From: Nocardioides sp. Soil797
Lineage (GTDB): Bacteria; Actinomycetota; Actinomycetes; Propionibacteriales; Nocardioidaceae
Assembly: GCA_001429555.1 (NCBI GenBank)
Contig: LMSR01000014.1
Coordinates: forward strand, 242,766-306,765
Reading direction: 5' to 3'
Length of the DNA stretch: 64,000 nt
Notes under the pieces: model-generated
The model's input: only the letters and a program-made list of their open reading frames with translations
Told to the model about the DNA's origin: nothing
The model's database searches: none
Shown: piece by piece, positions 9,096 through 17,420 of the stretch
Layout of the letters: each line of letters opens with the position of its first letter
Numbering within the stretch: position 1 is the stretch's first letter
Translations under genes and position numbers: made by a program

Positions 9096-9644
9096 ATGAT
9101 GGAGCCCGTGACTGACGAGACGAAGACCACGCTGGCCCGCGACATCGACGCCTGCTGCCGCCTCACCGGAGAGTTCACGCTCCGCTCGGGCCAGGTGTCG
9201 AACGAGTACTTCGACAAGTACCTCTTCGAGTCCGACCCGGCGTTGCTCGCCCGGGTGGCCGACCGAATGATCGAGCTCGTGCCCGAGGGCACGGAGCTGC
9301 TGGGCGGCCTCGAGCTCGGCGGCATCCCCATCGTCACGGCGCTGAGCATGCGGGTCGAGCTTCCCGCGTTGTTCGTGCGCAAGAAGGCCAAGGAGTACGG
9401 CACCTGCAAGCTCGCCGAGGGCCCCGCCGTCGAAGGCCGTCGAGTCACCCTGGTCGAGGACGTGATCACCACCGGCGGTGCCGTGCGCGACGCCACGAAC
9501 GCGCTGCGTGCCGCCGGCGCGATCGTCGAGGTGGTCGTGTGTGCGATCGACCGCAGCCCCGAAGGCGTGAATCCGTTGGCCGACGTGGAACTCGAGGTCC
9601 GTCCGGTGCTCACCAAGGCCGAGCTGGACGCCGTACACCGCTAG
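9096..9644 (+). CDS. pyrE: Orotate phosphoribosyltransferase
   Basis: 182 residues from the first ATG; GTG at 9108 (178 residues, with GGAG just upstream) is an equally good start. Converts orotate and PRPP to OMP in pyrimidine synthesis. The PRPP-binding signature is VTLVEDVITTGGAVRDA (about 118-134), and FVRKKAKEYGT (about 94-104) carries the catalytic lysines. ddl follows after 11 nt. The gene is divergent from the trans-sulfuration enzyme. Confidence 0.95.
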   Translation: MMEPVTDETKTTLARDIDACCRLTGEFTLRSGQVSNEYFDKYLFESDPALLARVADRMIELVPEGTELLGGLELGGIPIVTALSMRVELPALFVRKKAKEYGTCKLAEGPAVEGRRVTLVEDVITTGGAVRDATNALRAAGAIVEVVVCAIDRSPEGVNPLADVELEVRPVLTKAELDAVHR

Positions 9645-9655
9645 GGTTCTCCGCA

Positions 9656-10768
9656 ATGACTTCCTCGAACCGCAAGCCCCGCGTAGCTGTCGTCTTCGGC
9701 GGTGTCTCCAGTGAACACAGCATCTCCTGCATCTCGGCGGGCAGCGTGCTGAAGGCGATCGACCGTGAGAAGTACGACGTGGTCCCGATCGGCATCAGCA
9801 CCACCGGCGTGTGGGTGTTGGAGAATCCCGAGGCGAACCCGTTGGCTCTCGGGCCCGGTGGCGAGATGCCAACCGTGGTCGGTGATCGCGAAGTCAGTCT
9901 CACCCACGGTGAGAGCACCAACCTGGAGCTGCGTGACAGTGGCGAGTCCGTGCTGGGAGACATTGACGTGGTGTTCCCGGTGATGCACGGCCCCTTCGGC
10001 CAGGACGGCACGTTGCAGGGGCTGCTCGAGATGGTCGGCGTCCGCTATGTCGGCGCCGGAGTCCTCTCGAGCGCGGTGGGCACCGACAAGGCGTTCATGA
10101 AATTGCTCTTCGAGGCGCAGGGCCTGCCCGTCCTGCCGTACGTCGTCGTGACCCCGCGTGAGTGGGCCCGTGACGAGACCAGTGCCCGCGATCGGATCGC
10201 CGAGCTCGGGTTCCCGGTCTTCGTGAAGCCGGCCCGGGCCGGTTCGAGCTTCGGCATCAGCCGGGTCAATTCGGTCGATGACCTCGATGCTGCGCTTGAG
10301 GAGGCACGTCGTTTCGACCCGAAGGTGATCGTCGAGGCCGCCGCGATCGGCGCGCGCGAGGTTGAGTGCGGCGTGCTGCAGGGGGAGGGCAACGAGCCAC
10401 ACCTGACCAGCGAGCTCGGCGAGATCCGCATCGATGCCCACCACCAGTTCTACGACCTCGAGGCGAAGTACCTCCCCGAGGAGAACACCGCGCTCGACGT
10501 CCCTGCCGAGATGGAGCCGGAGCTCGCCGACCGGATCAAGTCGTATGCCGTGCGCGCCTTCGAGGCGCTCGATGTCGAGGGCTTGGCCCGGGTGGACTTC
10601 TTCGTCTTCGACGACGACCGCATCGTCCTCAACGAGGTCGAGACGATGCCCGGCTTCACCAACCTGTCGATGTTTCCGCGGATGTGGGCGGCCAGCGGCG
10701 TGGACTATCCCGAGCTCGTCGACCGGCTGATCCGGCTGGCGCTCGATCGCGACCTCGGCCTGCGCTGA
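9656..10768 (+). CDS. ddl: D-alanine--D-alanine ligase
   Basis: 370 residues, normal for the family. Makes the D-Ala-D-Ala dipeptide for peptidoglycan in the cytoplasm. VVFGGVSSEHSISC at the N-terminus holds the first D-Ala site; the ATP-grasp core includes FVKPARAGSSFGISRV (about 190-205) and the metal site LNEVETMPGFTNLSMFP (about 325-341). It starts 11 nt after pyrE and ends against a convergent lipoprotein gene. Confidence 0.96.
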   Translation: MTSSNRKPRVAVVFGGVSSEHSISCISAGSVLKAIDREKYDVVPIGISTTGVWVLENPEANPLALGPGGEMPTVVGDREVSLTHGESTNLELRDSGESVLGDIDVVFPVMHGPFGQDGTLQGLLEMVGVRYVGAGVLSSAVGTDKAFMKLLFEAQGLPVLPYVVVTPREWARDETSARDRIAELGFPVFVKPARAGSSFGISRVNSVDDLDAALEEARRFDPKVIVEAAAIGAREVECGVLQGEGNEPHLTSELGEIRIDAHHQFYDLEAKYLPEENTALDVPAEMEPELADRIKSYAVRAFEALDVEGLARVDFFVFDDDRIVLNEVETMPGFTNLSMFPRMWAASGVDYPELVDRLIRLALDRDLGLR

Positions 10769-10792
10769 CCTCCCCGACTCCCGGGCTGTCGC

Positions 10793-11305
10793 TCAGACAC
10801 AGCCCTTTCCGGACTTCTCGAGGATCTTCTTCACCGCGGCGCCGACCTCGACCGTGACCGCGTCAGGCGGTCGCAGCTCGCCGGGCAGCCGGATCTGCAC
10901 GTTCGGCGAGTAGCCGATCGTGGTCAGGGTGACGTCGGCACGGGGGTCCTCGATCTGGTCGTCGGGCACGAACCAGCCGACACCGTCGGTCTCCCAGCAG
11001 GCGGAGAACCTGTCGAACTCCTCGGGCATCGGCACCCCGCAGGTCACCACGATCGCGGGGTCGCCCCAGGCGGCTCCGAGGGCGTCATCGGGGGAGATCT
11101 CGACGGACCCCTGGTCGGCCAGCTCCGAGGGCAACGCGTCGAGGAACGACCGGCAGCTGGCTTCGGTTGCGTCATCGACGTCGGGGGAGTCGATCTCCAC
11201 GGCATTCGAGCAGCCGGCCAGTGCCGACAGGAGCGCGCACGCGACGGCGCCCCGCGTCCGGAGGGACACGGGGCGCCGTCGGTCGGGCCACAGGGCAGTG
11301 CGCAA
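10793..11305 (-). CDS. DUF3515-family lipoprotein
   Basis: 170 residues from a TTG start; an internal GTG at 11269 gives MSLRTRGAVACALLSALAGC, a cleaner signal peptide with lipobox LAGC, and may be the true start. The mature part has two further Cys pairs and ends in GKGCV, suggesting disulfides outside the cell. DUF3515 proteins commonly lie next to ddl and thiL in Actinobacteria. Function unknown. It follows the Lrp-type gene by 11 nt on the same strand. Confidence 0.72.
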   Translation of the reverse strand: MRTALWPDRRRPVSLRTRGAVACALLSALAGCSNAVEIDSPDVDDATEASCRSFLDALPSELADQGSVEISPDDALGAAWGDPAIVVTCGVPMPEEFDRFSACWETDGVGWFVPDDQIEDPRADVTLTTIGYSPNVQIRLPGELRPPDAVTVEVGAAVKKILEKSGKGCV

Positions 11306-11316
11306 GAGCGCGTTGC

Positions 11317-11553
11317 TCAGATGTGGACGACCGGGCAGGTCAGGGTGCGCGTGATGCCCTCGAGGTTCTGCACCTTCGAGACGACCAGCTTGCCGAGCTC
11401 GTCGACGTTGCGCGCCTCGGCGCGGACGATCACGTCGTAGGGGCCGGTGACGTCCTCGGCCACGTTGACGCCGGTGATCTGGGCGATGGATGCTGCAACC
11501 TCAGCGGCCTTGCCGACATCGGTCTGGATCAGGATGTAGGCCTGGACGACCAT
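11317..11553 (-). CDS. Stand-alone Lrp/AsnC ligand-binding (RAM) domain protein
   Basis: 78 residues, MVVQAYILIQTDVGKAAEVA at the start and TGPYDVIVRAEARNVDELG in the middle, matching the alpha-beta RAM domain of Lrp/AsnC regulators but with no helix-turn-helix. Such short proteins oligomerise and may bind amino acids or modulate full-length Lrp proteins. GAGGAG lies upstream at good spacing. The DUF3515 gene follows, and thiL is divergent. Confidence 0.85.
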   Translation of the reverse strand: MVVQAYILIQTDVGKAAEVAASIAQITGVNVAEDVTGPYDVIVRAEARNVDELGKLVVSKVQNLEGITRTLTCPVVHI

Positions 11554-11657
11554 GGGTGCTCCTCGGTCTGGTGTGTGGACATTGCCACGCCAACCTACCG
11601 CCTCGGGCCAGCGTGTCGATAGGTGGTGGTCATTCTCGCCCTGATGGGATGGGACAC

Positions 11658-12629
11658 ATGCCTGCCGCCCCGTTTCCCCCTGACAGCACCCTGGCCGACG
11701 CCGGTGAGTTCGGCCTCATCTCCGCGCTCACGGAGATCTTCGAGCAGGGCGAGCACGTCCTCATCGGGCCGGGCGACGACGCGGCGGTGCTGCGGGTCAG
11801 GACCGGGCACGTCGTGGTCTCCACGGACATGATGGTCGAGGGCCGCCACTTCCGTCGTGACTGGGCCACGGCAGCCGACGTGGGCGCCCGTGCCGCGGCG
11901 CAGAACCTCTCCGACATCAACGCCATGGGCGGGCGGGCCTCGTCGCTGACCATCGGCCTGGCGGCCCCGGCCGACCTCCCGGTGGCCTGGGCACTCGACT
12001 TCGCCCGGGGCTTCGCCGAGGAGTGCGCCAAGGTCGGTGCCAGTGTGGTCGGCGGAGACGTCACCCGCTCCGAGACCTTGGTCATCTCGGTCACCGTCAT
12101 CGGCGCCTGCACGGTTGCCCCCGTCGTCCGCTCCGGAGCGGAGGTCGGTGACGTGGTCGCGCTCTGTGGCCGACAGGGCTGGGCCGCGGGCGGCCTGGCC
12201 GTGCTGGGGCGCGGATTCCGCTCACCCCGGGTGCTGGTCGAGGCCTATCGTCGCCCCGCTCCGCCGTACGACGCGGGACAGGTCGCCGCTGATGCCGGGG
12301 CGACGTCGATGATCGACGTCTCCGACGGACTGCTCGCCGACGCCACCCACATCGCGGAGGACTCCGGGGTCGCGATCGACATCAGCACGGAGAACTTCGA
12401 GATCGCCGAACCCCTCCACGCGATCGCGGCTGCGCTGGGTGCGGACCCGATGCAGTTCATCCTCGGTGGGGGAGACGACCATCCGTTGCTGGCCACCTTC
12501 GCCGACGCCGACGCGGTGCCGGAGGGGTGGCAGGTGATCGGGTCGGTGAACCAGCCCGACCACGACGGTGCTGCGGTCACGGTCGACGGCGCGCCCTACG
12601 AGGGCGAGACCGGGTGGACCCACTTCTGA
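11658..12629 (+). CDS. thiL: Thiamine-monophosphate kinase
   Basis: 323 residues. Phosphorylates thiamine monophosphate to the active diphosphate. ATP/Mg sites seen: IGPGDDAAVL (about 33-42), STDMMVEGRHF (about 55-65), NLSDINAMGG (about 83-92), GGDVTRSE (about 132-139) and MIDVSDGLLAD (about 215-225). ATG at 11649 is an alternative start three codons upstream. No TPP riboswitch-like leader was recognised in the roughly 100 nt upstream. Confidence 0.93.
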   Translation: MPAAPFPPDSTLADAGEFGLISALTEIFEQGEHVLIGPGDDAAVLRVRTGHVVVSTDMMVEGRHFRRDWATAADVGARAAAQNLSDINAMGGRASSLTIGLAAPADLPVAWALDFARGFAEECAKVGASVVGGDVTRSETLVISVTVIGACTVAPVVRSGAEVGDVVALCGRQGWAAGGLAVLGRGFRSPRVLVEAYRRPAPPYDAGQVAADAGATSMIDVSDGLLADATHIAEDSGVAIDISTENFEIAEPLHAIAAALGADPMQFILGGGDDHPLLATFADADAVPEGWQVIGSVNQPDHDGAAVTVDGAPYEGETGWTHF

Positions 12630-12644
12630 GGTGGACCGGTCTCG

Positions 12645-13241
12645 CTACTTCCACTCCCAGCTGGAGCGGACGGCATCCACGGCAGCCTCGTTCGCCTTGC
12701 GCCCGCCGAGGGTCTGCACGCTGATGTAGTAGGAGGCATTGGCGTGGTGGAGGTAGAAGACCTGGATCAGGCTGCCGTCCTCCAGGCCCGGGCCCTGCGC
12801 ATGGATGCTGGTGGTGTCGGCGAACTTCGTGTCGGGCAGGCGCTTGACCTGCGGCGAGTACGACGACTTGATGCGCTTGACCATGTTGTCCAGGCCGTAG
12901 TCGAACAGCTTCTTCGAGACGTCCTGCTCGACGTCGACGGTCAGCCGGAGGTCGACGTCGTCGAGAGTGCCGCCCCCACCGGTGGCGTAGGTGTCCTCCG
13001 GGTCGGCGATCGAGTGTTCCTCGGTGGTGTCGACCCAGTCCTCAGGGAGGTGGAAGCTGTAGTCGGGTCGATCGATCAGAGACCCGGCGAAGTCTGGCGG
13101 GGTGGACTCCTCGCTCGAGGACGCAGTCGCAGTTGCGCTCGAGTCGCCGGTCGGGTCGCTGCTCGGCTTGTCGTCGTCCCCACAGCCACTCACCAAGGTG
13201 GCAGCCAGGAGAAGAGTGAGCGTGGTGGTCATGATGCGCAT
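12645..13241 (-). CDS. Lipoprotein, possibly LpqN/PsbP-like fold
   Basis: 198 residues from ATG 13241, which has GGGAG upstream; a longer frame upstream is not needed. Residues 1-22 are a signal peptide ending in lipobox LVSGC, followed by an acidic, Ser/Thr-rich linker to about residue 50. The rest begins PDYSFHLPEDWVD and ends SSWEWK, a pattern that resembles small Mog1/PsbP-type lipoproteins of Actinobacteria. It is divergent from the type VII-like pair, so a shared export role is possible but unproven. Confidence 0.65.
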   Translation of the reverse strand: MRIMTTTLTLLLAATLVSGCGDDDKPSSDPTGDSSATATASSSEESTPPDFAGSLIDRPDYSFHLPEDWVDTTEEHSIADPEDTYATGGGGTLDDVDLRLTVDVEQDVSKKLFDYGLDNMVKRIKSSYSPQVKRLPDTKFADTTSIHAQGPGLEDGSLIQVFYLHHANASYYISVQTLGGRKANEAAVDAVRSSWEWK

Positions 13242-13402
13242 GTGACTCCCGAGGTTCGGTTGACGCTGTTCGGAAACCCTATCGTTCGGTCCGAGGTCTT
13301 GGGGTGCCAGCGAATTCGCGTCATAGTTGGTTTGCGAAGTCGTCCCATGGGGCAGAGATCTGCTTGTCAGGAATTCAGTTCGCACTCGGGAGGAGACGTT
13401 CG

Positions 13403-13864
13403 GTGGTCAAGATAGACCCGGACGAGGTGTATGCGCTCGGCCAAGACACCATCAAGTTCGCGGAGACGCATCTCGGCAAGACCGAGCCCCTGAAGGACGC
13501 GAAGGTCAGCGACGCCACCTTCGGTGACATCGACTCGACCGTCGAGTTCGTCAAGGTGCACGGTGCTGCTCAAGAAGTCGTGAAGGCCACGCTCAGCGGG
13601 GTCCACAAGGATCTGACCACGTTCGGTCAAGGTCTCCAGGCAGCCGTTGAGACGCTGCGGGCCACCGAAGACGTCACGGTCTCGGTCTTCACGGCCCTGA
13701 ACGTGTTCCGCGCTCCATTCGGGGCAGTGCTCCCCGTCGCAGACCCACAGACTGACCTGGACTCCACTTCCCTGGATGACATCGGAGCCATCGAAGACAT
13801 CGACCAGGCCGACGCCGACCGCGCTGCGGCCATCGAAGCAGTCAGGAACGAGGCAGGGGCATGA
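13403..13864 (+). CDS. Small helical protein, EspC/WXG100-like candidate type VII substrate
   Basis: 153 residues from GTG 13403, with GGGAGGAG eight bases upstream. It is helical, has no signal peptide or membrane helix, and begins MVKIDPDEVYALG, which resembles EspC-type ESX proteins. No WxG motif and no YxxxD/E secretion motif were found, so the assignment rests on size, helicity and the neighbour. Its last codon overlaps the next gene's ATG by 4 nt (ATGA), implying coupled translation and probably a protein pair. Confidence 0.5.
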   Translation: MVKIDPDEVYALGQDTIKFAETHLGKTEPLKDAKVSDATFGDIDSTVEFVKVHGAAQEVVKATLSGVHKDLTTFGQGLQAAVETLRATEDVTVSVFTALNVFRAPFGAVLPVADPQTDLDSTSLDDIGAIEDIDQADADRAAAIEAVRNEAGA

Positions 13865-15186
13865 AGCACGCAGAAACCGGCGGCAGTGCAGTTCGTAACA
13901 ATCCCCACGCCGGTCCTCAGGAGCTGAAGCTGAAGCAGGCACTCGAGACCAACTACGTCGACCTCGTCGACACGGAGTCGGCCTGGCAGAACGGCGCCGA
14001 CGAGCTGCTGGACCTCAGCGCCAAGCTGGTCAAGCAGAAGGAACGCGTGGAGCTGGACTACCCCGCCACGGGGGGTCCGATCGACCCCGGTGGCGCTGCT
14101 GCCCTCACCTACGAGCGCCTGATCAAGAGCGTCGACAAGCGTCGCCTCGAGATGACCGAGGTCGCCGCTGCAGTCGGCGACGCCGACAAGGCGATGATTG
14201 CCGCGCTCCAGGACTACAACGCGTTGCCGCCGGTGAGCGATCCCTCAACGGGTGACCCGACTGCAGGCATCGTCGGGCACGGCAAGAAGGCGATCAACAA
14301 GCGCACCGAGGCCCTCAAGGCCGCACAGAAGGTCGACGACAAGCATGCCGCCGATGTTGCCCTTGCGGAGAGCAAGGCGCGCGAGGCGTTGGGTCGTCTC
14401 GACTCCGCGATCGAGAAGGCCACCGACAAGATGCGGCCGGTCGCCGGCCTGGAGAAGCCTGGCAGCGTGACCAATCCCGGTACTGCGGCTGATGTCAGGC
14501 CGGTCTCGGCAGGGCCGACGAAGACGACTCCCGGTGTGATCAGCCAGACCCAGATCGAGCAGACCCAGACGACCACGCAGACACCACATGTGGTCAACAC
14601 CGGGCAGCAGACCCCGGTCATCCATCAGACGCCGCTCCCGACGAACGAGCAGCCGACCCACAACACCGGGTTGCTGCAGTCGTCGAGCCCGCCGGTGGTG
14701 AATTCCAACCCGCCGGTCTCCATCGGAGCCAACCCGACGCCCACGAGTTCTGCGCCGGTCAGCGCCAGCCCCGTGGTCACGCCGGGTCTTTCCACGTCGG
14801 CGATCAGCCGCACGGCGACGCCACTCCCGGGGACCACCCAGGCACGCAGCACGGCGCTCGGCAGGTCCAGCTCGTCGACGGCTTCCCGCGGCGTGCTTGG
14901 ACGCAACTCGATGATGCCCGGCCAGTCGGCGGCCGGTCGCACCGCTGCCGCTGGTCGCGGCACCCGCGGCATGATGCCGGGTCAGTCCGGCACCAAGGGT
15001 TCGCGAGGAACCGCGGGCTCACGTGGCGCACGCGGTACCGGCGGCCGCGGTATGGCTCCTGGCACCGGTGGTACACGTGGCAAGGGCAAGAACCGCGATC
15101 GTGACGGCGACTCCGTCGACCTCCTGTGGGACGACGGCCAGGATTGGCTCGGCGACGACGAGACCAGCCCCGAGGTGCTCAGCTGA
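13861..15186 (+). CDS. PPE-like / type VII-associated protein with Pro-Thr-Gly-rich tail
   Basis: 441 residues. Residues about 20-200 are charged and helical with heptad-like spacing, as in the helical hairpin of PPE-like ESX substrates. Residues about 205-415 are low complexity, first Thr/Pro/Gln/Ser-rich, then Gly/Arg-rich with MMPGQS twice. The end is acidic, WDDGQDWLGDDETSPEVLS, and similar C-terminal W-L-G-D-D ends occur in actinobacterial WXG/PPE-like proteins. No EccC, EccB, EccD or mycosin gene is in the window. No signal peptide. Function unknown; export by a distant ESX system is an inference. Confidence 0.5.
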   Translation: MKHAETGGSAVRNNPHAGPQELKLKQALETNYVDLVDTESAWQNGADELLDLSAKLVKQKERVELDYPATGGPIDPGGAAALTYERLIKSVDKRRLEMTEVAAAVGDADKAMIAALQDYNALPPVSDPSTGDPTAGIVGHGKKAINKRTEALKAAQKVDDKHAADVALAESKAREALGRLDSAIEKATDKMRPVAGLEKPGSVTNPGTAADVRPVSAGPTKTTPGVISQTQIEQTQTTTQTPHVVNTGQQTPVIHQTPLPTNEQPTHNTGLLQSSSPPVVNSNPPVSIGANPTPTSSAPVSASPVVTPGLSTSAISRTATPLPGTTQARSTALGRSSSSTASRGVLGRNSMMPGQSAAGRTAAAGRGTRGMMPGQSGTKGSRGTAGSRGARGTGGRGMAPGTGGTRGKGKNRDRDGDSVDLLWDDGQDWLGDDETSPEVLS

Positions 15187-15221
15187 CCTGAGGGTCCACC
15201 ACAGCACAGCACGTCAGACCA

Positions 15222-15254
15222 CAAGTCCCTCCGTCATCGTGACGGGGGGACTTG
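15222..15254 (+). terminator. 15-bp hairpin after the type VII-like pair, no U tract
   Basis: CAAGTCCCTCCGTCA (15222-15236) pairs along its full length with TGACGGGGGGACTTG (15240-15254), with one G-T wobble and a 3-nt loop. What follows is TGCGTTGCGG, so it lacks a U tract. It ends 18 nt before the rpmB terminator on the other strand. Confidence 0.65.
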
Positions 15255-15272
15255 TGCGTTGCGGCGACACAG

Positions 15273-15303
15273 AAAAGCCCCCGGACCACTGGGTCCGAGG
15301 GCT
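15273..15303 (-). terminator. Rho-independent terminator of rpmB
   Basis: On the minus strand AGCCCTCGGACC pairs with GGTCCGGGGGCT around a 4-nt loop and is followed by TTTT. It lies 13 nt after the rpmB stop. Confidence 0.85.
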
Positions 15304-15315
15304 CCTGTGCTCAGG

Positions 15316-15501
15316 TCAGCGAGAGACCTTGCCGGCCTTGAGGCAGCCGGTGCAGACGTTCATGCGCTTCGGGGCACCGTTGACGGTGGCGCGGACGCGC
15401 TGAATGTTCGGGTTGAAGCGACGCTTCGTAATCTTGCGCGACCAAGGACGGTTGTTACCGAAGCCTGGCTTCTTGGCGCAGATGTCACAGACGGCAGCCA
15501 C
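15316..15501 (-). CDS. rpmB: 50S ribosomal protein L28, zinc-binding form
   Basis: 61 residues starting at GTG 15501 with AGGAG upstream. Four cysteines in two pairs (CDIC near the start, CTGC near the end) mark the zinc-binding (C+) type. The core NIQRVRATVNGAPKRM is typical. Many Actinobacteria carry a second, cysteine-free L28 used under zinc limitation; whether this genome does cannot be seen. It is divergent from the DAK2-domain gene. Confidence 0.95.
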   Translation of the reverse strand: MAAVCDICAKKPGFGNNRPWSRKITKRRFNPNIQRVRATVNGAPKRMNVCTGCLKAGKVSR

Positions 15502-15751
15502 CGTGAACTCCTGGAATGATCGAGGTTGGAACGAGAGGGCCCGGAGCAGGTGGCTCCCGGGCAACCGAACAAGAGTATCCGATGGTCGCCCGATCCCCGA
15601 AATCGATCGAGCTAGAGCCTCCGGATCCGCAACGTGGGCACGAGCAGACGAGCCGTGTGCCGGTTCCACTAACCTGACCTCCACGCACGTACGACGTACG
15701 CGCGCGACGAACGCTTCGCACGAACACTGGGACGACGAGAGGAGGATCCGG

Positions 15752-17386
15752 ATGGGTGACCTGCGAGACCAGCGCTTCGACCTCGCCGCGATCCTCAAGT
15801 TCGTCGAGATCGCCACCTCGGCGCTGAGCGAGGCGCGCGAGGAGATCGACGCCCTCAACGTCTATCCGGTCCCCGACGGCGACACCGGCACGAACATGTT
15901 CCTCACCGTCTCCGCTGCCCGCGAGGCACTGCTGGAGGCGACCGGAGGAGACCCGTCGGCCGACCTGGTCGATGCGATGGCGAAGTTCTCCCGGGGTGCT
16001 CTGCTCGGGGCCCGGGGCAACTCCGGCGTGATTCTGTCCCAGATGCTCGGCGCGGTGGCCTCGCGGATCGCCGACCCCGACCCGTCAGCCCGCTACGCCG
16101 AGATCTTCGCCCGAGCGCTTCACGAGGCAACGGAAGCCAGCTACGCCGCCGTCGGCACCCCGGTCGAGGGCACCATGCTGACCGTGTCCCGAGCCGCCGC
16201 GGACGCCGCGCTCGAGGCAGTTGCCGTCCCCGAGAACCGCACCACCGCAGTCCTCGCCGCGGCCGCCCAAGCCGCCCGTGAGGCGTTGGAGAAGACCCCC
16301 ACCCAGCTCAAGGCGTTGGCCGACGCGGGCGTCGTCGACGCGGGCGGTCGCGGGTTGTGCGTGATTCTCGACGCCGCCGAGACCGCGCTGACGGGCCGCC
16401 GTCCGGTCGAGCGGCCCCGCACTCCCCGACACATTCCCGTGCCGATGCCGACCAATGACCTGCAGCCGGGCGGTCCGTCGTACGAAGTGATGTATCTCCT
16501 CGACGCCGACGACGAGCAGGTCACCGTCCTCAAGACCACGCTGGCCGGGCTGGGCGACTCGCTGGTCGTCGTCGGGGGAGAGGGGTTGTGGAACGTGCAC
16601 GTCCACGTCGACGACGTCGGCGCAGCGATCGAGGCCGGCATCGTCGCCGGTCGCCCGCACCGCGTGCGGGTCACCCACTTCGCCGAGCAGATCGAGGAGA
16701 CGAAGCAGAAGGCCTCCGCGCGCAGGGGTCGCCGCATCGTGGCCGTCGCCGCGGGAGCGGGCCTGCGCCAGCTCTTCGAGGAGGCCGGCGCCGTCGTGGT
16801 TCCCGGTGGACCCGGTCAGCGCCCCAGCACCGGCATGCTGCTCGAGGCGATCCAGGGGTGTGCGGCTGCCGAGGTGGTCGTCCTGCCCAACGACCCCGAC
16901 TCGGTGCGCGTCGCCGAGATCGCGGCCCGCACCGCCGAGGAGTCCGGTGACGTGAGGGTCGCGGTGATCCCCACCCAGGCCCAGGTGCAGGGGCTCGCCG
17001 CGATCGCGGTCCACGAGCCCGGACGCTCGTTCGACCAGGACCTCCTGCACATGACCGCCACCGCCAGGCACGCGCGCCACGGCGGCGTCACGGTGGCGGC
17101 CAAGCAGGCGATCACCATGGCCGGCCCCTGCGAGCCGGGCGACGTGCTCGGCGTCATCGAGGGTGACTTCGCCCTGGTCGGTCAGGACCTCTTCATGGTC
17201 GCGACCGGCATCATCGACAGATTGATCGGTGGTGGTGGCGAGCTGATCACCCTGGTTGCCGGCGCGAACGGCATCGACCTGGCCACCCGATGCGAGCAGT
17301 ACGTCGAGTCGACGTACCCGATTGTGGATGCCGTGGTGTACGACGGTGGTCAGGAGCGCTACCCGTTGCTCCTCGCCGTCGAATGA
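15752..17386 (+). CDS. DAK2-domain fatty acid kinase, FakA/YloV type
   Basis: 544 residues. The N-terminal DAK2 domain (about 10-205) has the phosphate and metal site NVYPVPDGDTGTNMFLT and the block GARGNSGVILSQML. The C-terminal part (about 230-544) is the middle/DegV-partner region of FakA-type kinases, ending in DAVVYDGGQERYPLLLAVE. FakA phosphorylates fatty acids presented by a FakB (DegV) protein; no FakB gene is in the window. ATG 15752 is chosen for GGAGG seven bases upstream; longer frames reach into the rpmB promoter. recG follows. Confidence 0.88.
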   Translation: MGDLRDQRFDLAAILKFVEIATSALSEAREEIDALNVYPVPDGDTGTNMFLTVSAAREALLEATGGDPSADLVDAMAKFSRGALLGARGNSGVILSQMLGAVASRIADPDPSARYAEIFARALHEATEASYAAVGTPVEGTMLTVSRAAADAALEAVAVPENRTTAVLAAAAQAAREALEKTPTQLKALADAGVVDAGGRGLCVILDAAETALTGRRPVERPRTPRHIPVPMPTNDLQPGGPSYEVMYLLDADDEQVTVLKTTLAGLGDSLVVVGGEGLWNVHVHVDDVGAAIEAGIVAGRPHRVRVTHFAEQIEETKQKASARRGRRIVAVAAGAGLRQLFEEAGAVVVPGGPGQRPSTGMLLEAIQGCAAAEVVVLPNDPDSVRVAEIAARTAEESGDVRVAVIPTQAQVQGLAAIAVHEPGRSFDQDLLHMTATARHARHGGVTVAAKQAITMAGPCEPGDVLGVIEGDFALVGQDLFMVATGIIDRLIGGGGELITLVAGANGIDLATRCEQYVESTYPIVDAVVYDGGQERYPLLLAVE

Positions 17387-17420
17387 GCGGCGACCCGACC
17401 GACGGAGTTCTTCGACACCC

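Noticed and set aside
9000..9656. Minus-strand N-terminal extension of the trans-sulfuration enzyme over pyrE
   Set aside because: The extension has no family similarity, and pyrE is complete with its PRPP motif on the other strand; the ATG at 8999 gives the usual N-terminus.
11554..11657. TPP riboswitch before thiL
   Set aside because: None of the conserved CUGAGA-type core elements was seen in the short gap.
13861..15186. YxxxD/E type VII secretion signal in the tailed protein
   Set aside because: Tyr-containing stretches in the helical part were checked and none has Asp or Glu at the required position, so the assignment rests on other features only.
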